NCBI GenBank assembly: GCA_021495925.1
Contig: JAKEKT010000008.1
Coordinates: 248,001-312,000, forward strand
DNA length: 64,000 bases
Reading direction: 5' to 3'
Origin: Diplodia intermedia
Taxonomy: Eukaryota > Ascomycota > Dothideomycetes > Botryosphaeriales > Botryosphaeriaceae
The notes under the pieces were generated by a model. That model had not been told where the DNA came from. It saw only the letters and a list, made by a program, of their open reading frames with translations, and did no database searches. Shown here piece after piece: positions 55,385-64,000 of this stretch. The stretch's first letter is position 1, and each line of letters starts with the position of its first letter. The translations under genes were made by a program, and so were the position numbers.

Positions 55385-56977
55385 CTTGGCGAGGACGGGA
55401 TGGAGGTGATTGAGGTAGAGTCGGAGGGAAGATTGCAAGGTGGAGGGCGGGCGGAGGAATTGAGGCGGCGTGACGAGGGAGAGCAGTCAGGGATGGTGCA
55501 GGCGAGGGAATATATACGGCAGGCACAGCAGGGTCGCGGTTTCCTAGCTCGGCGGCGAAGTGGCTGGTGGAGGCCGATCGGCTGTTGCTGGGCGATCGTC
55601 GGTGGAGTGGGAAGAGGAAGTTAATGTGGAGAGACGGACCAGAGGCGAGGACGGTGCAGCCTGCAGCTAGTCTCGTCCTCCTCCTGCTCCCCTTGAGCCT
55701 CCTTAGCCTTCCGTCCTTGCCGCTCGAGAGTACTCTGCGCCCTGCAGCTGGTGCTGCCGCGGCGGAGCTCGCCCCGAACAACCACCCTCGCGGCCGCGGG
55801 CGGTCTCCATCCAGACGGCTCCAATAGTCGTACGCAGCGCGCATGCGCCATCGACGTCGTGACACCGACCGAGAAGGGCGCGGGGCGCGATGCCACGGGC
55901 TGCGCGGCGTCCCCAGCTCGTGTACCTGCTGGTCCCTGCCCCCTTTGGGTTGAGCCGTTCGCCCCGCGCCGGTCTGCCAGTCGAACCATCCACGGCGACC
56001 GACACTCGCGCAGGTCGCACCGCCTGGCCAACCTCGCCCGGTGCTGCCGTCATCCGCTCTGCCACCAGCCCGCCGCCGCCCCAAGCGTATCGGCATGCTC
56101 ACACACCTCCTCCCTGTCCGCAAGCGAGCATCTGTCCGCCGCCCCGTCTGTGCTCGGGCTCCGAGACGGTGAGGTGTTGAGGCGCGCTTGGGCGATGGAC
56201 TGCTCGTGTTCGGCGACACAGCGAGCCTCTCGTGCCTCTTTTGCCGCGCCAAGCCCCAGCCTCTGCGGATCGACAGCCGTGCTAGCTGCATCAAGGCCTG
56301 CGCCGAGCCCGACAGCTGCCGACCTAGCGATGGATGCAGGGCCCTGGTCGGTCGAGAGCTGAACCAACATCGACAGCCACCCGTTGGCGCTGCATGCTCT
56401 GGTTGCGACGCCGCTCGTCACCCTTACCCACCCGCCTCCCTGCCCGGCCATCCAGGTACCGCCGGTTTGCCGGTTCCGTGGGGCAGTGTTTCTGTCTCAG
56501 CCTTACAGACATGAAGAAAAAAGCTTGCCGTTTCTTGTCCTCGCGCCGGCTTCCAATCATCACGCCGTGACGCTGCCACGACCACAGTCCGAATACGGTG
56601 ATTGCTCGTATTGCGATTGGCTATAGACTGCTTGATGCCTCTCCTGTAGTTTTCGACACAGTAAAGAAAAGAAAATGCCGAGAGAACCACCACCGGGGAT
56701 ATGCACTGTGAGCCTGTTCCCGACGCCCACGTTGCACCCTAACGCCTTTTCGCCGTCCCCAAAAACGCACGGCTGTCAAGAGTATCACGGAAAAGCGGAT
56801 TAGCCTTGTCACCCCAGAGAAGACGGGTCCCAGAGAAAACAGGGTCCGCTTGTGTACTTTGGTACCGTGTCTTCTCCCATGGCTGCCGGTGCATCCAAAA
56901 AAAAGTTTCCTCCCTACTAACCCGATAAGCGGTAGCCCGTAGACACCGCGGCTTGATCGTCTGTCTGTCTGTCCCTT
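55385..56977. other. Intergenic region between two minus-strand genes
   Basis: About 1.6 kb, strongly GC-rich in the middle. It holds the promoter of the DUF7907-like gene on the left and the 3' UTR of the SUZ12-like gene on the right. Long overlapping frames on both strands come from GC bias and show no family features. Confidence 0.45.
55508..55515 (-). promoter_or_regulatory. TATA-like element of the DUF7907-like gene
   Basis: On the minus strand the sequence reads TATATATT about 125 nt upstream of the ATG at 55384, in an otherwise GC-rich region. It is a plausible TATA box for a regulated secreted-protein gene. Confidence 0.4.
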
Positions 56978-59330
56978 TCATGATTTGCATTCGAAACAGA
57001 CCCATTTTGGTCTCCTGCTTGTGAGACCAACACATTTCAGGTGGTACTCTCTCCGCTGACAGTCCTATATTCAAAGTTATTCGTGCCGCATGCGATACGG
57101 ATGGCATGGTACTCACCAAGTTGGCACACGAAATAGCTGCAATGTCGTCGTCGACGACTTTACCGCATGTGCACCCACTCTGGACGGCAATGGTAGGTTG
57201 CTGTGGAGATGCCTCTTGCAGAGGTGGCTTAGTCGAGCTGTCCTGTCCAGCTTCTTCCACCCAACTAAAAACCCCATCGGGATCTTGCGGTGTTGGCAGA
57301 GCATATGCACACTCTTGGTTTGAGTGCATCGAGTTCTCCTGATCGATGCTTGGTCTGGCCTTCTTGCTTCTTCTTTTCCTGTCGTCATCCAACACGTCGA
57401 GGAATTTCCCTCCTCCGCCTGGCCCTCCAGGAATGTATTTCCGCTTCATCCTGCTATCACTCTGCCGGGATGAGGATCCATTAGGCTCAGAAGTTGGGGT
57501 TGGTTGATGCTTTCTGGTTTCCGTAGAAGCTGCCAACGTGTCCATCATATTGCCGTCGCCGTCAATGAAGTCGATACAAGCTCTGAAGACCTCGCTGCAT
57601 ATGATGCTGTCGCTGTACAGCTCAGACGTCTTTCTGAGGAACTCATTGCCCATTCTTGCCTGCGTCTTTAGCCACGAGCGGTACTTTCGAGCAAATCGCA
57701 CCACAGCATCTCCCAGATGAGTGTCCCCGCAGAGGTGCTCGTCCTGCATGTAATCGTCCCATTTCATCATGAAAATTTTCGCAGGAGTCGCCACCTCAGC
57801 ATCCTTGGTGGCTAGATTGCGCCGCAACTTGAGCCAGTTTTCTGAGATCTCATCGTCGCTTTCGCTGAGGAATTCCCCCTCGACTAGCAGTCTTTTCGAG
57901 TCCGATCTGTAGAATCGTAAGCCACTGGGGGCCTTGGGAACCCGGTGTCTCTTTCTCTCGACTATGGGCATATCCAAAACCTCAATGGGCTTCTTCGGTT
58001 CGACGGCTCCTTGTGGAAGTGGCGCAATCCTGAGACCTGGGTGGAGCTTCTTTTTCAATCCTAGTCCGGTCTTTATCCAAGATTCGTCGCCCCTTAGATA
58101 CGCCTCCAAGTCAAATGGTTTCAGAGGAGCGACCCAATGGATATCTCGTGGATTGGCGATGTTGTTGTTCTTTACCCGAGGATCACTGTACCTGTCTGAG
58201 ATGTCGACTTCGACCTCGATATCGCACTGGAGGCATGCGCGAGCGTCGGCCCCCGGCCTATGCAGTTTGAAAGTGAACATGTCGTGCTCGCTTTTGAAGT
58301 GGTGATATAATCTGTCCAGCGAGTGGTAGTCGCGTCGATCGCAGAAAAGACACAGGAATCCTTCCACAGGTATTGTCCTTGGTCGCACTTGATTGCAGAA
58401 CCAATATGATAGGCGAGTCACACTGGCAGGAGTCGATGGTTCCGAGATGGGCGATAAAAGCTGCTCTCCTCGGACAAAGCGTAATGCTCGGTTGTAAAGC
58501 TGCATGGAGGTCTCCTTGGGTGCTTCCCAGCCAGCATCCACGGACATGTCGAAGCCTAGGGAGTAGGATTTGCCACCTGAGGTGAAATACAAGGGAGAAC
58601 GAATACCGTCTTCTGCACAGTCGAGAAGTGTGCTCATTTTCGCATTTAGCTTGCCGGGAGTTCCTGGAAGCGGATTCTCCTGAGGGTTCATGATTGAGAG
58701 GGCCTCTTTCATATCTTTGTGTTCGTCAAACACGATGCTGATTGTCGTGCGGTAGGAATGCGCCATAAGTATCCTGTATGAATTCGCCTGGGAAATGGGC
58801 ACCTGGACTTTGAGCTGGTCCGCTGTGATGAATACTGGTTTGTCCATACTTATGGAGAAGAACTCTTCCCCATCACCATTGCGCCATGCTTGGACCATGG
58901 CACGGCTAACGTCGGTGTAGATGTCTTCCCAGGCTCTGTCAGCGCCAGGTCGTGGCCTCGCAGCAAGGTGGTAGACTTTGAACATGAGTCTACATGGGGC
59001 AGCGTAGGTCTTTGTTTTCACCCTTGATTGCGCTAGGTCGCTGTTTGCTCCCGTCGGGAAGAGATGTTTGACATCTACCCTCAGCACCGGTTTTACCCTT
59101 TCATTCAAAGCCGCCATGGTCGCACTGTCAGGCGCACTCCAGGCCTTTTCGCATGCATCTTCGCACATGCCGTTGTTGGTGCTTGATTGAGGGGCGCGCA
59201 AGGCGTGTGCGTGCTGGTCAAGCGCTTGCTTGATGTTTCTCCGCAGGAATCTCCGTTGGCGACTGCGGTCAATTATCAGGTATAGAGCGCCGTTTCCGCC
59301 GTACTTTCTGAATTCGGTCGAAGAGTTCAT
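56978..59330 (-). CDS. SUZ12: Suz12-like VEFS-box protein with C-terminal PHD finger
   Basis: Two exons on the minus strand, 59330..57117 and 57064..56978 (52-bp intron), give 766 residues. The N-terminal half has helical blocks typical of fungal Suz12 (CRLMFKVYHLAARPRP, ISQANSYRILMAHSYR). A C2H2 zinc finger follows (C327, C330 in FLCLFCDRRDYHSLDRLYHH). The VEFS box, about residues 485-600, starts at LSESDDEISENWL and includes FMMKWDDYM and VRFARKYRSWL. The last exon completes a PHD finger (C720, C722, C735, C740, H746, C749, C761, C764). Without the intron this finger would be broken. Suz12 is a core subunit of PRC2, which makes H3K27me3. The frame is open upstream of 59330, but that part looks like UTR. 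Confidence 0.88.
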
Positions 59331-60299
59331 GCTCCCGACTTGAAGATGTGTCCGGTATCGACAACAGAACGCAGAAAAAAGCAGATGGGCCGTAAATGCA
59401 AAGCTGCCGACGCGATAAAGCGCATGACGCGTGACTGGAGTCAAAGGAAAGGCCGTGAGTGAGGCGGAAAGGTGCCAGAGCAGTGCGGCCTGGAGCGCCA
59501 GGCCGCAAGTCCACGGCGGCGCTGAAACCGACAGGAAGGCCGTGGGTGCCGCTGGACGAATTGGTTGGGTGCGCGGCTCGGGTGAGGAGCAGGTCACGGG
59601 TGGGCGCAGCTGCAGAAGGCTGCGTACCGCGTCGAGGTCGGGAGTGGTAGGTGCGCGCAGACTTCGCGTTGTTGAGGCCCGGGAGATCGCGTTGGCGGCG
59701 CCACGCGCACCGAGGGGAGAGGATGAGAGGAGAGGGTCGGTGCGACGCCACAAGATGTGTCCAACCTTCGCTTGTGGCTCACGTCCAGGCGGGCGCGACG
59801 GGCGCGAGAAGGTGTGTGTCTGTTCAATGCAGCGCGGGCGTCGAGTACAGCCGTCCAGCCTCCAGCGCAGATGCGGCAGGAACGCGCAGCACCGCACGCG
59901 CAACCAGCGTCTGCACCCGGCCGATGCGCAATGGACGGGAGCGCGAACTGTGCTGGTCTCACTTCACCTAGAGGAGCAAGCATTCGCTTGCTAGCCACCC
60001 CAGGCGCCACGAGACTCCGTTGCAGCGCTGCGCCCATGCCTGAGGCAACTCGGGGCCCGAGCGTCCGGAGGAGCCGCGGGCCGGATGCCAATCGATAAGG
60101 CGATCGGCCATTCGTCGTCATCGCTGCCTCCTCTCTGTACCTCCCTGCACGCCCCGACGCGCACTTTTTCCCACGCCTGTGCTGCGCCAGCCTCTCCAAG
60201 CCCCGTCGCCGGCTGCGCCGTGCTAGCTGCTCACGATCCTTCTCGACCATTCGGCTGCCGCTGTCGCGCGCCAATCCCTTTTGTGCGACGACAGCAAAC
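59331..60299. other. Divergent region, SUZ12-like / F-box gene
   Basis: About 970 bp between two divergent starts. On the minus strand the SUZ12 frame stays open across 570 bp upstream of the chosen ATG, but without an upstream ATG or conserved residues. No other gene is seen. Confidence 0.45.
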
Positions 60300-62866
60300 A
60301 TGGCTACCGCTACCCGTGCGACGGCGGCCCGCGCCGGCCGCAAGAGAAGCCGTATTTCCTACCGCGAACCCAGCACCTCGGAGGCCGAGGATACCAATGC
60401 AAGCGACGGCGAAGAAGAAGCAACCGCTAGTGCGCGCAAGCGTATGCGACGAGCTCCAGCCGCTCCCCAATCGCAGCCGCAGGAGGCAAACACCCGCAGC
60501 GGCAGGCGCGCCATCCGGGAAGACCATGCTCCTGCACGAAACGCCTCTACCCCGCCTCCAAAGCGCAGTCGTAGCCACGGCCTGCTCTCAGCTAGTCCCG
60601 AGGTTCCAACAAAACTGCGCCGTCTGCCAGAGAAGTCATACCATCTACCCAGCGCTGGAGAGTCGGATGGCGATACAAACGGGAATGAGGATTCGAGAGA
60701 GGAGGGTGCCGAGCCCTTAAGACCAAGGCGTACAGGGCGACTCCGCATTCAAAGGTCGCTGAGCGGAGCTCACCTGCGTCGCGAGCTTGCGCCTGTGTAC
60801 ACTGAGACCAACAGTGAGGACACGGGTGACGTCTCAGAGCGCAGAGGCGGACGAGCACGCAACTCCAGGCGCCTTGGACCAAAGCGAGTAACAAGGTCAG
60901 CCGCGGCGAAGCATCCACGGAGGATCCCTCAGCCCAAGAAACGTACGTCTTGCTCAGCCCAATTGCTTTACTGGCTGACTTTACTCTTTTTCGTACAGCT
61001 GCCGATCCTCGCCCGGCCTCGACCAAGGAAACTGCCGCTTTGGAGAGTGATGGTGTTATACCAGACTGGGCAAATCTACCATATGAGGTTTTGTTACAGG
61101 TCTTCAGGTTTGCGAGTGACCCCCTGCATGACGAGGACTTCAGTCCAACGCCCAACATACCTTGGCTGGCGAGTGCTGCACGAGTCTGCAAGTCATTTCT
61201 GGAACCGGCACTGACGGCACTCTACCGATGCCCACCTTTGGTCACTGTCGAAAAGCCACATAAGCTCCTTGATTTACTCTCAGACACGACTGCAAATCGT
61301 TGTATCAACTACAATGTCAAGATCCGCCGCCTGGAGTTTGATGCGCCCAGCACTCTTGCATACACCTGGGCTGGACGACAGTTCGAGATTGGCGACCTAA
61401 TACCATTCACCCCCCAACTGACCGAGCTTTTAATTGTTCACCCGCAGGACCGTCCGCCGTTCCGAACTCTGAACAGGCCTGGACGTTGGCATTATAGCCA
61501 AGCCATCTTCACGTCCCTCGCAGCCAGCAAGATCCGTCTGAAATCTTGGAACTGGAATTCGATCTTTCGCACCAGAGATCATGATCTCTTCTGGATGGGC
61601 GGGGTTCACCAGCTGGAAGCTTTTCAGCGGCTGGAGCACCTTTCCCTGTTCAATTTCGGGCCAGAGTCCTTTGCTGTGGTGACAAACGAGGACGGCACTG
61701 AGTATTCGGGACGAACCAGTCAACAAGTCCTCGCGGATAACTTGGCGCTCCTGCCGGAGCTCAAAAGTCTGAGCTTCGAGTCCTGTCAGGTTCTTGACGG
61801 GGATTTCCTTCCTCTTCTGAAGGAGAATTTGCAGAATCTTGCGGTCACCAATTGCCACCATGTGACATCGGAAATTCTTCGCGATTTTCTCATTTCTCAC
61901 GGCAGTCAATTGGAAAGTTTGATACTCAACCACAACCAGGCTCTCGATATTTCCTTTCTCCCGGATCTGAAGCGGGCATGTCCAAAGCTCCAGGTTTTGA
62001 AAATGGACTTGAACTACTTTGACTCTCACGACACTTTCAGAGACTCTGAACCAAAGTATATCGACCTTCTGAAAGACGACGAAATACCAAGCTGGCCGGT
62101 GACACTGGAGATCATCGAACTGAACCAGCTTAGGCAATGGACTTCTGAAGCTGCCGAAAACTTTTTCTCTTCGCTTTTAGACTCTGCAGAAGAGCTTCCT
62201 CAGCTCCGCAGACTTGTGCTGAAGGCAATCCTCAATATCGGCTGGCGTGACCGCGCTACCTTCCGTGACAAGTGGATCGGCAGGCTTCAGCGCGTCTTCC
62301 TCCGAAAGTCGTACCCACCTAACTCTCACCTCATGTCTGGCAAGCGTTGGCGCATGTTGAAGGAGTCAACGCTGCCAACGCCTGACGATTCGCCACCGAA
62401 AGGCGTTGGGCGACTACGACACGTCGCCGTCACCCCGCGCGCCAAAGACAAGCTACCGCTCCAGTCTGCCGAAGAGGAGAACGCACATCATAGCGGGGAT
62501 GAGAATCAAGACGACTCATCCGCTCCTGCTCGTCACCTTCGTCCACGCAGAGCGGTCGCAACCAATTATTCGGCAGACGACTCGTCAACAAGCTCCTCAC
62601 TCTCATCCGAAGCGGAACATTCATCCCTAGAAGATGACGACCAGCGTCAAACCTCGGACGACAACGGCGACGGCTCCAAAGACTGGAGGCGCAGCCAGGA
62701 GAAGTTCATCCAGGGCATGTGCGAAATCGTCGACATCCGCATTGACAACCTCCGGCCCCGCGAGGAGCAGTTCAACGAGAACGACTTTCTCGACTCGGAA
62801 GTCAGTGGCGACGAGGACTGGAACGGCGAGGACAACTTCGGCGTGGATGATAGGTACGCGTGGTGA
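60300..62866 (+). CDS. F-box/LRR-like protein with basic N-terminus and acidic C-terminus
   Basis: Two exons, 60300..60942 and 60999..62866 (56-bp intron), encode 836 residues. Residues 1-215 are Arg/Lys/Ser-rich with several basic clusters, likely nuclear. An F-box follows the splice (WANLPYEVLLQVFRFASDPL, then AARVCKSFLEPALTALYRCP). Leucine-rich repeats follow: LEHLSLFNFGPES, ELKSLSFESCQVL, NLQNLAVTNCHHV, LESLILNHNQALD and KLQVLKMDLNYF. The C-terminal 200 residues are Ser/Asp/Glu-rich with acidic runs. F-box/LRR proteins usually recruit substrates to SCF ubiquitin ligases through Skp1. The target is unknown. The intron is supported by the frame change (PKK-PADPRPAS). The ATG at 60300 is the first in frame. 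Confidence 0.9.
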
Positions 62867-63452
62867 AGGGGGTTGGCTTACAGCCTTACCCTTCAACTTG
62901 GTCGGTTTTGCTGAGGCAAACGGCCTTGCGTTTCACCTGTCTAGCCCGAGTTTTGATTACTTGAGTTCTGTTTTATTATCGTGTTTTAATCTCCTTTTGG
63001 TCTTTTTCTTCGACGACTGTGGGGGCGTCTTCGGCCTTGTGCTTCATTGCTTGAGATATCCATGGGGAACACTTTCCAACTACGATGGAGGCGCTTGGCT
63101 GATTGCATGGGCGAATCGAAGGACATTCACCCCATGGGGATGCGAATCAGAACGGAAAAGCGGACGGAGAGGAAGGGTGTCTCCCAACTTTATTCCCCAG
63201 CTCGTCACACTTGCTTAGTAAGCTTGCAATAGTGCCAGCTGGTGAACATTTTGATGTTGTACGAGTATTGTTTTAGTCTGCACTATAGGTGCCACTTCGT
63301 ATAATGCATACGCTATTAGTCTATAGTAGTCTCGCATCTAATACGAGACCTTTACTTTTCTTCATTCTCCCACAGTCTCTCTCCCCACGCTGCTTACCCC
63401 TACCTTATTACGTCCAGACTGCTTTTCTTCTTCTTCCCCCCTCCTCGAATTT
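62867..63452. other. Convergent intergenic region
   Basis: About 590 bp between the F-box gene (+) and the WD40 gene (-). It is T-rich near 62.95-63.05 kb and probably includes both 3' UTRs. Nothing else is seen. Confidence 0.45.
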
Positions 63453-64000
63453 TCAATCGTCCTCATCCATCAACTCGGCCAACTCCCTCTCCTCATCCTC
63501 GGTCAACAAGCCCTCCTTCTTCCCCTCAGCGTCGTCATCCACGACGCCCTGCCTCGCCTTCTCCGCCTCCTCCCTCGCCTTCTTGACGTCGGCGCGCTTC
63601 AAGCTCCAGCGCCTGACGGTGCCGTCGATGCTGACGCTGACGAGGCGGTGGCGGGGCAGCAGGCACAGCGCGGTGACCTCCTCGTAGTGGCCGTCGAAGA
63701 CGTGGGCGCACTCGGCGGCGGCCTTGTCCCAGACGCGGACGCGCTCGTCGCGGCAGGCGGTGGCGACCCAGCCGGCCTCGTCGTCGACGGCGACGTCGCG
63801 CACAAAGTCGGGGTGCGGCAGGCTGGTGTCGGCGTGGGCGAAGGCGCGGCCGCGGACGAGGCACTTGGCGCTGCGGTCGGCCGACGCGGTCCACAGGTCG
63901 TCGGCCGCGTCGAAGGCGAGCGCGTCGACGGACGTGTCGTGCGCGACGAGCGGGGTGACGACGGGGTCGCCCGAGGCCGCGGCAGCCGGCGGCTCTTGTT
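63453..64000 (-). CDS. WD40-repeat protein, C-terminal part (runs off the window)
   Basis: The minus-strand frame is open from the right edge to the stop at 63453, so about 182 C-terminal residues are seen. At least three WD40 blades are visible: VDALAFDAADDLWTASADRS, DVAVDDEAGWVATACRDERV with VRVWD, and EVTALCLLPRHRLVSVSIDG followed by TVRRWSLK. The tail is a charged helix ending EERELAELMDEDD. WD40 propellers are protein-binding scaffolds. Which family this belongs to cannot be told without the N-terminus. I see no intron in the part shown. The GTG-led shorter frames inside it are not starts. Confidence 0.88.
   Translation of the reverse strand, partial: QEPPAAAASGDPVVTPLVAHDTSVDALAFDAADDLWTASADRSAKCLVRGRAFAHADTSLPHPDFVRDVAVDDEAGWVATACRDERVRVWDKAAAECAHVFDGHYEEVTALCLLPRHRLVSVSIDGTVRRWSLKRADVKKAREEAEKARQGVVDDDAEGKKEGLLTEDEERELAELMDEDD

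Noticed and set aside
55751..56362. 203-codon plus-strand frame between the DUF7907-like and SUZ12-like genes
   Set aside because: It is rich in Ser/Ala/Arg/Pro without any motif, overlapped by equal frames on both strands, and typical of GC-rich non-coding DNA.
59331..59903. N-terminal extension of the SUZ12-like protein to 59903
   Set aside because: It begins at a GTG, has UTR-like composition and lacks conserved residues. The ATG at 59330 starts directly before conserved-looking sequence.
1..64000. CRISPR arrays, prophage, bacterial operons or a biosynthetic cluster
   Set aside because: The window is eukaryotic with spliceosomal introns. I see no regularly spaced repeats and no polyketide, nonribosomal or terpene synthase gene.

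Overview
The window looks like a piece of a filamentous ascomycete (Pezizomycotina) nuclear chromosome. Genes are closely packed and mostly interrupted by short GT-AG introns (about 49-130 bp, with three longer ones). Coding GC is high with C/G-rich third positions. Many products belong to families typical of filamentous fungi: SLC44/Pns1, Rab4-like and Rab11 GTPases, eIF2D, Apc15, Yme2, a VEFS-box protein, a DUF6594 protein and a fungal cyclase. A Dothideomycete is my inference, not proven. I see no prophage, CRISPR array, intact transposon or secondary-metabolite cluster.

Layout. 0.5-10.1 kb: RNase H2 catalytic subunit (+), a secreted or vacuolar M28 aminopeptidase (-), a THEM6-like hot-dog thioesterase (+) and a Pns1/CTL transporter (-). 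10.9-22.2 kb: a head-to-tail plus-strand run of a Rab4-like GTPase, Rab11, the rRNA-processing factor Rrp36, a membrane-anchored cupredoxin-like surface protein and a Pho80-type cyclin. 23.5-30.3 kb: a large fungal protein of unknown function and the armadillo-repeat GID-complex subunit Gid5/Vid28. 31-38 kb: a tandem-repeat patch, an AIG2-like protein (-), a very large protein with a retropepsin-like domain (-), a DUF6594 membrane protein (+) and an intron-containing tRNA-Glu(CTC) (-). 38.8-42.8 kb: an eight-exon cyclase-family enzyme (-) and eIF2D/Tma64 (+). 43.3-44.5 kb is a low-complexity stretch with coding-like signal that I could not resolve. 45.3-55.4 kb: Apc15 (+), the SNARE Bet1 (-), Yme2 (+), a BTB protein (+) and a small secreted DUF7907-like protein (-). 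57-64 kb: a Suz12-type VEFS-box protein with a C-terminal PHD finger (-), an F-box/LRR-like protein (+) and the 3' part of a WD40 protein running off the window (-).

Most loci are unrelated housekeeping genes. The main functional theme is membrane traffic: Rab4-like and Rab11 sit next to each other and Bet1 lies further along. Many start codons sit on tiny first exons (11, 13, 21, 21, 23 and 33 nt), so naive open-frame calls miss the real N-termini. I rebuilt these by splice phase and family conservation. All exon coordinates are inferred from sequence and were not checked against transcripts.
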